A DNA stretch of 35,910 bases from a virus. The stretch lies in IMG/VR virus record IMGVR_UViG_3300035670_000713, positions 1 through 35,910 of that record. One strand, 5' to 3'. The notes beneath the pieces were generated by a model. That model did no database searches. It worked only from the letters and a program-made list of their open reading frames with translations, and was not told the origin of the DNA. A program made the position numbers and the translations under genes. This document shows positions 5,739 through 12,121 of this stretch, piece by piece; the first letter of the stretch is position 1; each line of letters begins with the position of its first letter.

Positions 5739-6173
5739 TCAACTCCGCCGCAGGGTCTTTTGCCGGTGGCACCAGGTACACAGGGCCCGCAGGTTGTCCC
5801 GCCGGTTGAGGACCTGTAGCTCGGCCTCCGACCTGGCCGTGGATAGGGGCACGATGTGGTCGACCTCGAGCTTGGCCTGCCTGCCGCACCGCTCACAGCG
5901 GCCCGCCGCGCGCTTCACCACCGCGGCCCGCTCCCGGTAGTAGGCGGGGTCCCGGTAGCCCTTGCGCCACGGCTGCCGTTCCAGGCGCGTCGCCTCGTCC
6001 TTCGGGCCCAGGATCGGGTCGTGCTCTGGGCAGTACGACTTCGCGGATGGCCGGCCGCAGGTCCGGCAGGCGACGGGGTTCGCGTAGTGCTGCCCCATGT
6101 GGTCGGCGCACCTGGGCTCGCCGGTGGTGACCCTCTTGCCGCAGACGGTGCACGCGCGTGGCAGGCCTGGCAT
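5739..6173 (-). CDS. HNH endonuclease with N-terminal zinc knuckles
   Basis: A 144-residue protein. The C-terminal half is an HNH domain: C93/C96 (CERCG), VDHIVPL (D105, H106), a RRDNLRALC segment (N127), and C132/C135/H136 (CTWCH). The N-terminal 50 residues carry a separate set of cysteines (C8, C11, C22, C36, C39, C48) arranged as two knuckles, probably for DNA or protein binding. It should cut or nick DNA. It is the second HNH gene of the genome and is longer than the first. The ATG at 6171-6173 directly abuts the stop of the gene upstream. Confidence 0.85.
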   Translation of the reverse strand: MPGLPRACTVCGKRVTTGEPRCADHMGQHYANPVACRTCGRPSAKSYCPEHDPILGPKDEATRLERQPWRKGYRDPAYYRERAAVVKRAAGRCERCGRQAKLEVDHIVPLSTARSEAELQVLNRRDNLRALCTWCHRQKTLRRS

Positions 6174-6695
6174 CTACTGCCGCTTGAGGTCGACGACGTT
6201 GGCTGCGCGCCGGGCCCTGGATGCTTCCTGCCTGGCGGCGTCGAGGTCGCGGCGTGCAGCTGCACGGTCGGCTTCCAGGCGGTGGGCGCGGGCTAGCTCC
6301 CGCCAGTGGCAGACCTCGCACAACCCGGTCGTTGATCGCTCCTGTGGGCGTTCACTGCACGCCGGGCACAGGGGCTTCGGTCGGCCGTGGATGCGTTCGC
6401 GGACCTTTGCTTCGAGGGTGGCCATGTCGACCTGCCCGTCGAGGACCTGTTGACGTAGCTGCTCGAGGCGTTCGATCGGCACGCCGGCGCGTACCTGCTC
6501 GGCCCACCTGACGCGGCCGGGCTGCCCGAGGATGATGCCGCGCCTCTCGCCTGGCTTGCGGAGGCTGATGCGGTGACGTTGCGCTTGCCGCTTCACCGAG
6601 GGCAGGGACCGGTTCAGTACCTGGGCGATGTATTCCGCGCCGTGGTGCGCGTTCTGCCGCAGGATCGCGAGCTCCTGGGAGGTCCACTCCTTCAC
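6174..6695 (-). CDS. Myb/SANT-like HTH protein with zinc knuckle and coiled coil
   Basis: A 173-residue protein. Residues 1-45 (EWTSQELAILRQNAHHGAEY followed by IAQVLNRSLPSVKRQAQRH) form a homeodomain- or SANT-like helix-turn-helix. A middle linker (residues 50-105) includes ERLEQLRQQVLDGQVD. A CPAC...CEVCHW knuckle (about residues 117-137) follows, then a long charged Arg/Ala-rich helix to the end, probably a coiled coil. It probably binds DNA and may regulate early genes or act in replication. The GTG start at 6693-6695 overlaps the upstream stop (GTGA). No exact family is recognised. Confidence 0.68.
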   Translation of the reverse strand: MKEWTSQELAILRQNAHHGAEYIAQVLNRSLPSVKRQAQRHRISLRKPGERRGIILGQPGRVRWAEQVRAGVPIERLEQLRQQVLDGQVDMATLEAKVRERIHGRPKPLCPACSERPQERSTTGLCEVCHWRELARAHRLEADRAAARRDLDAARQEASRARRAANVVDLKRQ

Positions 6696-7045
6696 GACTG
6701 CACCTCCGTCCGCCGCGTGAACTCGAGAATCTTCGCGCGCACCTCCGGCGGCATCGGCACGCCTTTCGCGGCTTCCATCTCCCGCGCCTCGAGCGCCAGC
6801 TTGTCGGCTTGTTCGCGGCTGTACGCCCTCCACCGCTCGTTCAGGTGTGCCGGCATGATCGAGTCGGTCGACTCCTGGTAGTGGGCGACGACTGACCTGA
6901 TCGCGTAGTCGACGGTCATCTCGGGGCGCAGGGCTTGCGCCCACGCCATCGACCGGGCGTCAGCGTCCGCGTCGCTGGGTGGCCTGTGACGTTGATCGAA
7001 GGTCGCGGCGACGGCGAGGACTTTCGAGGCGTCGTCAGGGTTCAT
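6692..7045 (-). CDS. Replication-associated small helical protein
   Basis: A 117-residue protein with the pattern AATFDQR...AWAQALRPEMTVDYAIRSVVAHYQES...IMPAHLNERW. Small proteins with a VxxHYxxTxxxIMPAxI-like core are typical partners encoded next to the HTH replication protein in actinobacteriophages. A loader or adaptor role in replication initiation is an inference from position. It overlaps the initiator gene upstream by 4 bases (ATGA) and the SANT-like gene downstream by 4 bases, so all three are probably made together. Confidence 0.62.
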   Translation of the reverse strand: MNPDDASKVLAVAATFDQRHRPPSDADADARSMAWAQALRPEMTVDYAIRSVVAHYQESTDSIMPAHLNERWRAYSREQADKLALEAREMEAAKGVPMPPEVRAKILEFTRRTEVQS

Positions 7046-7845
7046 GAGTGTTCTCCTAGTGCGGCGATGGCGAGGTTGCTGGTCCTGCTGTCGAGGCGTT
7101 GGGAGGCCTCGAGGTACATCTGTGTCCCTGACTTGCGGCGGGTTCGGTAGTTGACGCCTTCGAGCTCGATGCGCAGCGCGTCGGTGGTGACCGGTCGGTT
7201 GTCTTCGGCCATGCGCGTGAGCGCGTCGATGATCTGCTCGTCGCTGTATCTGCCGGTGCGGACTGCTTTGCGGACGATGCCGGCGATCGCGGGGAAGTTC
7301 GACAGGGGCACCTGGTCGGTGTAGGTGCGGGTGAGGGCGTTGACTCGCTGCCCTTCCGTTGCCTGCGCGTCCGCTACTGCGGGCGCGGCAAAGGACGGTT
7401 CTGTCATGGATGGTTCTAAGGGATGGTTAGGGGTTAGGCGGGTGACCCCCGTGGCGTCGAAAAGTGACCCCCGTTCGGTCTGTTTCTGACCCCCGTCATC
7501 GCGGGGGTCACTCCACTGACCCCCGTCGATTTGTCGGTGTTTCGTCGACCCGTCGCAGTCCTGCGGGCAGGACACCAGGACCGTGTACCGGTTCGGTCGT
7601 CGATCGGCGCGCGTGTCGGAGTTGCCGCCGGCCTGAATGTCGACGCGTAGCTCGCCCATCGCGACGAGTTCCTGGATTGCCTGCTTGACCTTGCTCCTGG
7701 AGCACGCCCCGTATCGGCCGAGCGTCTCGATCGTGGGCCAGGCCCCACCGTCGCCGTCGTGGTTCGCGATCCCTAGCAGGATCAGTTTGTTGGTGCCTCG
7801 TGCTCTGCTGTGATGCAGGACGGCGGCCATCGCTTCGATGCTCAT
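7042..7845 (-). CDS. HTH replication initiator protein (DnaD/O-like)
   Basis: A 267-residue protein. Residues 1-70 (EAMAAVLHHSRARGTNKLIL to WPTIETLGRYGACSRSKVKQ and AIQELVAMGEL) form the winged-helix domain of phage replication proteins. A variable, Gly/Asp/Gln-rich linker (about 100-150) follows, then a C-terminal helical domain (residues 165-267, with YTDQVPLSNFPAIAGIVRKAV, DEQIIDALTRM). It probably binds the origin and recruits host helicase. The linker is encoded by DNA carrying four regularly placed 10-bp repeats, so the origin is likely inside this gene, as in lambda O. The ATG at 7843-7845 has no clear Shine-Dalgarno site. Confidence 0.78.
   Translation of the reverse strand: MSIEAMAAVLHHSRARGTNKLILLGIANHDGDGGAWPTIETLGRYGACSRSKVKQAIQELVAMGELRVDIQAGGNSDTRADRRPNRYTVLVSCPQDCDGSTKHRQIDGGQWSDPRDDGGQKQTERGSLFDATGVTRLTPNHPLEPSMTEPSFAAPAVADAQATEGQRVNALTRTYTDQVPLSNFPAIAGIVRKAVRTGRYSDEQIIDALTRMAEDNRPVTTDALRIELEGVNYRTRRKSGTQMYLEASQRLDSRTSNLAIAALGEHS
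7443..7526. repeat. Iteron-like repeats, candidate replication origin
   Basis: The 10-mer TGACCCCCGT occurs at 7443-7452, 7465-7474, 7487-7496 and 7517-7526. The first three are spaced exactly 22 bases apart, two helical turns, and the fourth 30 bases further. A reverse-orientation copy with one change (GCGGGGGTCA) lies at 7501-7510 between the third and fourth. The stretch just left (7405-7440) is relatively A+T- and G-rich and free of C runs, a possible unwinding region. Repeats of this kind inside an initiator gene are characteristic of phage origins; the role here is inferred. Confidence 0.68.
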
Positions 7846-7965
7846 GTTGCTGTCGGACGAGCCCCGTAAACTCGGAGCTGCCCTACCTCCGTTTCAGGTA
7901 GTGCCATGCCCCAGGGCCCTTGCCGGTCGCTGGGGCTTTCCAATGAACCGAACGTAATGCACCAG
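7846..7965. other. Short intergenic region with a hairpin
   Basis: This 120-base gap separates the winged-helix gene from the initiator gene. GCCCCAG (7908-7914) and CTGGGGC (7930-7936) can form a 7-bp stem. A 21-codon frame (7842-7907, minus) that ends in an ATGA overlap with the initiator start could be a leader peptide coupling its translation, but nothing else supports it. A GGAGGT motif inside that frame is too far from the initiator ATG to act directly. Confidence 0.3.
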
Positions 7966-8328
7966 TCACAGCGACCGATCGGCGAGGTCCCACACGGTGC
8001 AGGACCGGCCCGACTTCGTGCGGCCCTTCTCACCCGTGTCCACGATCCGACCCAGGTCCACGAGCTCGGCGCGCCTGCTTCGCAGACCGGACGGGGACAC
8101 CTGGGGCCAGTCGAAGAGCTGCGCCAGGTTGAAGTAGTACGCGGCGATCTCCTCGTCGGTGGCGGGCCCGTACCGGTCGAGGACCTCGACGATGCGGTCG
8201 TGGGTCACGGTCTGGTTGCGCACCGACTTGGCTGCGGCGTGGGATGTGCCGCGGTCGGTTAGGCGTGCGCGCGGCTCCGGGATGATGGCGCGGCCTTGCT
8301 CGTCGACGTCGAATAGGGTCGGGCTCAT
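7966..8328 (-). CDS. Winged-helix DNA-binding protein
   Basis: A 120-residue protein. After a polar start it has SHAAAKSVRNQTVTHDRIVEVL, then YGPATDEEIAAYY, and SPSGLRSRRAELVDLGRIVD with a beta-wing TGEKGRTKSGRSCTVWDLAD. This is the layout of a winged-helix protein family common in early regions of phages. It probably binds DNA as a regulator or replication accessory. The ATG at 8326-8328 overlaps the upstream stop (ATGA). Confidence 0.68.
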   Translation of the reverse strand: MSPTLFDVDEQGRAIIPEPRARLTDRGTSHAAAKSVRNQTVTHDRIVEVLDRYGPATDEEIAAYYFNLAQLFDWPQVSPSGLRSRRAELVDLGRIVDTGEKGRTKSGRSCTVWDLADRSL

Positions 8329-8636
8329 ACGCTGACCATTTCGTGCTCGCCGTTGAGCCAGATCGACAGGGCCTCGGTCGCGACCTGCCGGTTGTGCTCG
8401 TCGAGGAAGGTGAGCTCGCCGACGTAGCATCCGCCGGAGCCTTGTGCGATGGCGCGGGCCAGGTCGATCAGGACTCGCTCGCCGCTGGACCATGCCCAGT
8501 CGTCGCCGAGTAGCTCGGTGTTGAGGCAGTTGCGGTCCCGGTCGAGGGCGGGGCCTGCTTTCGGGTGGTCGTGGAGTTCGCTGAACGTCCACAGGTAGCG
8601 GAGTGCGGCTCCGCTTCGGTTGCCGAGTTGGATCAT
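8325..8636 (-). CDS. Hypothetical early protein
   Basis: A 103-residue protein of mixed character. It contains GAALRYLWTFSELHDHPKAG, a DDWAWSSGERVLIDLARAIA helix, then GGCYVGELTFLDEHNRQVATEAL and IWLNGEH. The C-terminal half has a beta-alpha pattern. There is no recognisable family or catalytic motif. It is placed between the excisionase-like gene and a winged-helix gene, with 4-base ATGA overlaps on both sides, so the reading frame and start are well supported. Confidence 0.62.
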   Translation of the reverse strand: MIQLGNRSGAALRYLWTFSELHDHPKAGPALDRDRNCLNTELLGDDWAWSSGERVLIDLARAIAQGSGGCYVGELTFLDEHNRQVATEALSIWLNGEHEMVSV

Positions 8637-8818
8637 GGTCGGACTCCTCCGGTGTTGTTCTCGAGCCAGGCGGTCAGGCTCGCGATGGGGATGCGGATGC
8701 GGCTGCCGATCCGTACGTGTGGGAAGTCGTCGTCGCGGATCAGGTCGTAGAGGGTGTTCTTGCTGAGCCCGAGGGCTTTGGCGGCCTCCGGGACGGTGAG
8801 GACGAGGCGGTCGCTCAT
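8633..8818 (-). CDS. xis: Excisionase / MerR-type HTH protein
   Basis: A 61-residue protein: LTVPEAAKALGLSKNTLYDLIRDDDFPHVRIGSRIRIPIASLTAWL is the compact winged HTH seen in phage excisionases (HTH_17 type). It is expected to bend DNA near attP and turn the integrase towards excision. It lies close to the integrase but on the opposite strand, just behind the Cro-like gene, so it would be made when the lytic promoter is on. Start and stop both overlap neighbours by 4 bases. Confidence 0.8.
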   Translation of the reverse strand: MSDRLVLTVPEAAKALGLSKNTLYDLIRDDDFPHVRIGSRIRIPIASLTAWLENNTGGVRP

Positions 8819-9027
8819 GCAGCCCCCTGGATGCGGGTGATCGCGTCGGGCTTGAGCCCGAGGGCTGCGGCGATCTTGCGGACGCTCGAGGGTCGGGCTG
8901 GGCTGCCGGCCTCGAGGCGGGCGATCGTCTCCCGTCGGACCCCTGCTGCCCGAGCGAGCTCGGACTGCGTCATGCACGCTTCTAGGCGGGCGCGCTTGAG
9001 GGCTTCGGGGACGACTGCGAGTTCCAT
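8815..9027 (-). CDS. Cro-like XRE-family repressor
   Basis: A 70-residue protein that is nearly all HTH: LKRARLEACMTQSELARAAG, VRRETIARLEAG, RPSSVRKIAAALGLKPD. This is the five-helix XRE fold of Cro/CI proteins without an extra dimer domain. As first gene of the minus-strand early operon, facing the plus-strand repressor gene across a shared operator region, it fits the Cro role of holding the lytic state. The ATG at 9025-9027 follows AAGGAGCACCACCTC, with a good AAGGAG motif. Confidence 0.82.
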   Translation of the reverse strand: MELAVVPEALKRARLEACMTQSELARAAGVRRETIARLEAGSPARPSSVRKIAAALGLKPDAITRIQGAA

Positions 9028-9052
9028 GAGGTGGTGCTCCTTGCTGCTCGGG

Positions 9053-9147
9053 GGTACGTGGCGCGTACCTGGGGTACGTTTGAGGTGACCGTACTACGGG
9101 TCTTGAGTGAGGGCTACGCGACACGCCGTAGGGCTACGTGCTACGTT
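9053..9147. promoter_or_regulatory. Divergent promoter region with TACG operator cluster
   Basis: The 193-base gap between the Cro-like gene and the plus-strand repressor is packed with (G/C)TACG half-sites in both orientations: 9054, 9064, 9074, 9090, 9094, 9114, 9127, 9134 and 9141. They form inverted repeats: GGTACG/CGTACC (9053-9058, 9064-9069), GTACG/CGTAC (9074-9078, 9090-9094), CTACG/CGTAG (9114-9118, 9127-9131) and CGTAG/CTACG (9127-9131, 9134-9138). A weak plus-strand promoter, GCGACA (9118-9123) and TACGTT (9142-9147), overlaps the last sites. These are probable binding sites of the two repressors. Confidence 0.6.
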
Positions 9148-9220
9148 CATGCGCGATGACCAGCACAGAGTCACGACGGAGCAGCACAGAAGTCGCCGCA
9201 GGATGCAGAGGATTTCTTCT

Positions 9221-9562
9221 ATGACCGACGGTCCTCTGATCGACCTGGCCGTGTTCGGCCGACACCTACGAGCCGCGCGCATCCTCGCCGGCTACGACAA
9301 CGTCGCCCCAGCCGCCGCCCACATCACCGAATGCACCGGGGTCCACGTAACCGAGCGCATACTCGGGGCGATCGAACGCGGCGACCAGATGCCCACCCTC
9401 GAGCAGTTCCTCGCCATCGGATACTGCCTCCGGCCCCCCGGTGGCGGAGCGTTCTGGGCCCCTGCCCTGCGCCCCGACATCGCGGCAGGCTGGGTCGAGG
9501 AGCTCGACGAACAGGAGGTCCGCAGACATGGCAAGCCTGCAGCACCGCCCGGACCGCTCTAA
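9221..9562 (+). CDS. Putative immunity repressor (XRE-like)
   Basis: A 113-residue protein. LAVFGRHLRAARILAGYDNV and VTERILGAIERGDQMPTLEQ surround a diverged HTH, with a longer than usual second loop (APAAAHITECTGVHVTER). LAIGYCLRPPGGGAFWAPAL follows. It probably represses the lytic promoter across the TACG cluster. I chose the ATG at 9221 because AGAGGA lies just upstream and the HTH begins soon after; a longer frame back to 9107 would run through the operators. The gene overlaps the integrase start by 35 bases, so both are made from one transcript. Confidence 0.68.
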   Translation: MTDGPLIDLAVFGRHLRAARILAGYDNVAPAAAHITECTGVHVTERILGAIERGDQMPTLEQFLAIGYCLRPPGGGAFWAPALRPDIAAGWVEELDEQEVRRHGKPAAPPGPL

Positions 9563-10652
9563 GCCGTGGCGGGTCCGGTGGCGTGACGCCCAGGGGCACG
9601 GCCAGTCGAAGGCGTTCGCCCGGAAGCGGGACGCCCTGACGTACCTGCACGACCTGGAGGTGCGCCTCGATCGCGGGCAGGCTGTGCGCCGAGACGCGGG
9701 CCGGGCAGGGTTCGGGGAACTCGCCGAGCAGTGGCTGGCGAACAAGGCCACCGCCGGACGCAAGCCGTCCACCGTCGCCGGGTACCGGTCGATCCTTGAC
9801 CACCTGGTGCTGCCGGAGTTCGGGCGGGAACCGGTCGGGGCGATCACGTACGCGCGGCTCACCGCGTGGGCGTCGACGCTCGAGCACCTGTCCGGGTCTC
9901 GACGTAGGCACGCGATCGGTGTCGTCGCCGGCGTCCTGGACCTGGCGATCAGGGTCGGGGAGATCGACAGCAACCCGGCGCGCCTCCTGGACATGCCGCG
10001 GGCCACACCTCGACGCCGGCACCGGTACCTCGACCACCGGAAGCTGCACACCCTGGCCGACGCGTGCGGCGACCACCGCGCCCTCGTCCTGCTGCTCGGG
10101 TACTGCGGGCTGCGCTGGGGTGAGGCGGTCGCACTGCGCGGAACGGACGTCGACCGGAGGCGGGGGCTGATTCACGTCGACCGGGCGCAGTCGGAGGTCC
10201 GGGGACGGCTGACCTACGTCGCGCCGAAGACCCACCAGCGGCGGGACGTGCCCGTGCCGGACCTGGTCCTCGACCTACTGCCGGACACCGGCGAGGGCCT
10301 TACCTTCACCGCGGCCCGTGGAGGCCCACTGAGGCACCGAAACTTCGTCAGGGATACATGGGACCCCGCGACCACTTCTAGCGGCTTGACGGGCCTCAGA
10401 TTGCACGAGCTGCGGCACACCGCCGCGAGCCTCGCCAGGGCAGCCGGTGCGGACGCGTTCGTCGTAGCTCGCATGCTCGGCCACGGGGACGCCTCGATCA
10501 CTGCCCGCACCTACGCAGACCTGTTCGACGTGGAGCTCGAGGTCATGCGCCGGCGGATGGATGCTGCAGCGGCCGCCGCGTTGGGTCACACTGGGGCCAC
10601 ACCAGAACGTGAAACTGGGGGACATTGGGGGACGCGGAGGGACGTAGGGTAG
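9528..10652 (+). CDS. int: Tyrosine recombinase integrase
   Basis: A 374-residue phage integrase. The N-terminal part includes an AP2-like arm-binding region (RWRDAQGHGQSKAFARKRDA), then a SAM-like core-binding domain (about 60-155). The catalytic domain shows R196 (GLRWGEA), H293 and R296 (HELRHTAAS), H319 (MLGH) and the nucleophile Y329 (TARTYADLF). It joins attP to a host attB. The ATG at 9528-9530 has a perfect AGGAGGT eight bases upstream. The 3' end of the gene encodes repeated TGGG motifs at DNA level that may be arm sites, and a tRNA gene follows within 40 bases, the expected attP location. Confidence 0.95.
   Translation: MASLQHRPDRSKPWRVRWRDAQGHGQSKAFARKRDALTYLHDLEVRLDRGQAVRRDAGRAGFGELAEQWLANKATAGRKPSTVAGYRSILDHLVLPEFGREPVGAITYARLTAWASTLEHLSGSRRRHAIGVVAGVLDLAIRVGEIDSNPARLLDMPRATPRRRHRYLDHRKLHTLADACGDHRALVLLLGYCGLRWGEAVALRGTDVDRRRGLIHVDRAQSEVRGRLTYVAPKTHQRRDVPVPDLVLDLLPDTGEGLTFTAARGGPLRHRNFVRDTWDPATTSSGLTGLRLHELRHTAASLARAAGADAFVVARMLGHGDASITARTYADLFDVELEVMRRRMDAAAAAALGHTGATPERETGGHWGTRRDVG
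10582..10635. repeat. Tandem TGGG-type repeats, candidate integrase arm sites (left)
   Basis: Within the 3' end of int there are two tandem pairs: TGGGTCACAC (10582-10591) with TGGGGCCACAC (10592-10602), and TGGGGGACAT (10616-10625) with TGGGGGACGC (10626-10635). The first pair matches the exact tandem repeat on the far side of the tRNA at 10825-10846 in sequence, orientation and spacing. Paired direct repeats flanking a core are how lambda-type integrases mark attP arms. Confidence 0.5.
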
Positions 10653-10689
10653 ATGCGAAGCCGCAGGTAAATGTGACTTTGCGCAGTTC

Positions 10690-10766
10690 GGGGCGGTAGC
10701 TCAGTCGGTCAGAGCAGCGGACTCATAATCTGTTGGTTCCAGGTTCGAGCCCTGGCCGCCCCACCA
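10690..10766 (+). tRNA. tRNA with anticodon CAT (elongator Met or Ile2), CCA encoded
   Basis: A full cloverleaf can be drawn. The acceptor GGGGCGG pairs with CCGCCCC, the D stem is GCTC/GAGC, the anticodon loop CTCATAA has CAT at 10724-10726, and the T arm is CCAGG-TTCGAGC-CCTGG. A discriminator A (10763) and an encoded CCA (10764-10766) follow. The anticodon stem GCGGA/TCTGT has two G-T wobbles. The first pair is G-C, so it is not an initiator tRNA; Met and Ile2 (lysidine-modified C34) cannot be separated by eye. It lies 37 bases after int, so it probably is, or overlaps, attP. Confidence 0.9.
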
Positions 10767-10790
10767 TAGAACCCGCAGGTCAAGGGGCTA

Positions 10791-10811
10791 GTCCCGTCTC
10801 ATACACGGGAC
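10791..10811. terminator. Hairpin between tRNA and endolysin gene
   Basis: GTCCCGT (10791-10797) and ACGGGAC (10805-10811) form a perfect 7-bp stem around a 7-base loop. It sits between the end of the plus-strand repressor-integrase-tRNA transcript and the end of the minus-strand late genes, where a bidirectional terminator is expected. No T-run follows. It could instead be part of attP. Confidence 0.45.
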
Positions 10812-10824
10812 CCGCCCCGGTCAT

Positions 10825-10846
10825 TGGGTCACGCCTGGGTCACGCC
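10825..10846. repeat. Exact tandem 11-bp repeat, candidate integrase arm sites (right)
   Basis: TGGGTCACGCC occurs twice without a gap (10825-10835 and 10836-10846), ending four bases before the endolysin stop codon. It shares TGGGTCAC with the repeat at 10582-10591 on the other side of the tRNA and runs in the same direction. Together the two blocks bracket the presumed crossover at similar distances of about 110 to 140 bases. Confidence 0.5.
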
Positions 10847-10850
10847 AGGA

Positions 10851-11543
10851 TCAGAACAGGCCCGTCCGTGCGCCGAGCGCGTCGAGCCGTTGGATGCCGT
10901 TCTGCTTCGGGGCCTGCGCCATCCACAACTGCCACGCCTTCGACAGGGCGGGCGTCCACTTGCCGTTGTAGACCGGACGCCTACGAAACAGACCGACGCG
11001 GGCGAGGGCCTTCTTCAGGAGCTTGATGCGGTACGGGTCGCCGCCGAGCTTCAGGTCCTCCGTCTTGATGACGCGGCCGTCCGAGTGCAGATGCATCGCG
11101 GCGATCGCCTTCTTCACCGAGGCAGGGCTCGTGCCCTTCACGAGCTCGAAGTGCATCTCGTCCGTGTAGGGCATACGGAACCAGCCGCCCCACCGGAACT
11201 GCCCCCGGCAGGCTTTGAGGATCGCCTCGGTCGCCTTGCGCTGCGCCGGCGTCATGTTCGCCCGGCCCATCGGGTACTTGGTGGCGTTCAGGTCGACGGC
11301 GGTCGCGGAGGCGTGGCAGGACAGGGAGTCGGCTGCGCGGGCCTTGCGGTAGTTGAACGACCAGTCGTCGAGGATGCCCTTGTCGATCTGGTCGACCTCG
11401 GCGTCGAAGCGGCGGATGAGGTACGCGAACAGGGGCTGCGCGACGCGGACGATGATGAAGCCTCGGCCGGCGACCTCGAACCTGGAAGCGTTGAGTTTGC
11501 GATAGTCCGGGTCGGCTTCCCAGCCGTTGTAGCTGCGAGTCAT
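10851..11543 (-). CDS. Endolysin, M15-family D,D/L,D-peptidase (VanY-like)
   Basis: A 230-residue protein. The zinc site of M15 peptidases is visible as SCHASATAVDLN (H77, D84) and MHFE (H131), with YRKARAADSLS before it and a helical segment between. It should cut peptide bonds in peptidoglycan. Residues about 165-215 (DPYRIKLLKKALARVGLFRR to ALSKAWQLWM) look like a diverged peptidoglycan-binding repeat. There is no signal peptide, so release depends on the two adjacent membrane proteins. The ATG at 11541-11543 has AGGAGGT upstream. Confidence 0.88.
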   Translation of the reverse strand: MTRSYNGWEADPDYRKLNASRFEVAGRGFIIVRVAQPLFAYLIRRFDAEVDQIDKGILDDWSFNYRKARAADSLSCHASATAVDLNATKYPMGRANMTPAQRKATEAILKACRGQFRWGGWFRMPYTDEMHFELVKGTSPASVKKAIAAMHLHSDGRVIKTEDLKLGGDPYRIKLLKKALARVGLFRRRPVYNGKWTPALSKAWQLWMAQAPKQNGIQRLDALGARTGLF

Positions 11544-11595
11544 GTCGGGGGACCTCCTGCAGGGATCGCTTGTCCCTGCCAGGGTCACCCCCCGG

Positions 11596-11898
11596 TCACG
11601 CGTGATCGGTCTCGATCAGCTTCGTCAGCAGGTCCCGCACGACGCGGACCTCAGCCTGTGTCTCGCCCTGGCACTTCTCGACGCGCGCCAGCTTGTCGGC
11701 CAGGCTCGAGCCTCCGTTCGGCCACAGCTGGTGCTCGACGCGCGACAGGCGATCGGAGACCGTGCGGCCTTCCTTGTCCACACCCAAGGCAGCATCGATC
11801 CGGTGCGCGACCTTGTAGACCTTGATGCCTGCGCCGATGATGACGCCGACCGCGACGATGATCGCCGCGACCGCTAGTACCTGCTCAGTCCATGTCAC
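11596..11898 (-). CDS. Membrane protein of the lysis cassette (one TM plus coiled coil)
   Basis: A 100-residue protein with a single N-terminal transmembrane helix (about residues 6-30, VLAVAAIIVAVGVIIGAGIKV). A soluble, helical, charged domain follows (SDRLSRVEHQLWPNGG, LADKLARVEKCQGE, VRVVRDLLTKLIE), probably a coiled coil. This build matches DUF2746-like proteins found beside holins in actinobacteriophages. It may act as a second holin, antiholin or spanin-like helper. Its start overlaps the end of the two-helix holin gene by 14 bases. Confidence 0.7.
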   Translation of the reverse strand: MTWTEQVLAVAAIIVAVGVIIGAGIKVYKVAHRIDAALGVDKEGRTVSDRLSRVEHQLWPNGGSSLADKLARVEKCQGETQAEVRVVRDLLTKLIETDHA

Positions 11899-12121
11899 CG
11901 TCGATCAGCCCATCGCTATTCCGCCCGAACCTCGTATCGCTGGGGTCGAGGGCGGTGATGATGATGGGGAGGATCGCTGCGAGTCCGGCCGCGAGCCAGG
12001 TGCGGAGGTCTTGCATGTCGACGGCGAACACGTCCGCACCGTCAGCCAGGAACAAGCCGAGCACGACTGCGGCGAACACCTTCGCGTAGGACTTGAGGAC
12101 GGACTGCCACCTGTCACTCAC
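11885..12121 (-). CDS. Holin, two transmembrane helices (r1t-type)
   Basis: A 78-residue protein. Two hydrophobic helices (about 14-34, FAAVVLGLFLADGADVFAV, and 41-58, TWLAAGLAAILPIIITAL) are joined by a short loop; the N-terminus is polar and basic and the tail acidic. Size, topology and the YAKVFAAVVLG and LPIIITALDPSDTRFGR segments match the r1t-type holin family of actinobacteriophages. It should form membrane lesions that let the M15 endolysin out or collapse the membrane potential. Confidence 0.78.
   Translation of the reverse strand: MSDRWQSVLKSYAKVFAAVVLGLFLADGADVFAVDMQDLRTWLAAGLAAILPIIITALDPSDTRFGRNSDGLIDGDMD

Noticed and set aside
9107-9220. Upstream extension of the plus-strand repressor
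   Set aside because: It would translate part of the operator cluster, and the ATG at 9221 has a better-placed AGAGGA motif.
10690-10766. Initiator tRNA
   Set aside because: The first acceptor pair is G-C and the anticodon stem lacks the three G-C pairs typical of initiator tRNA.
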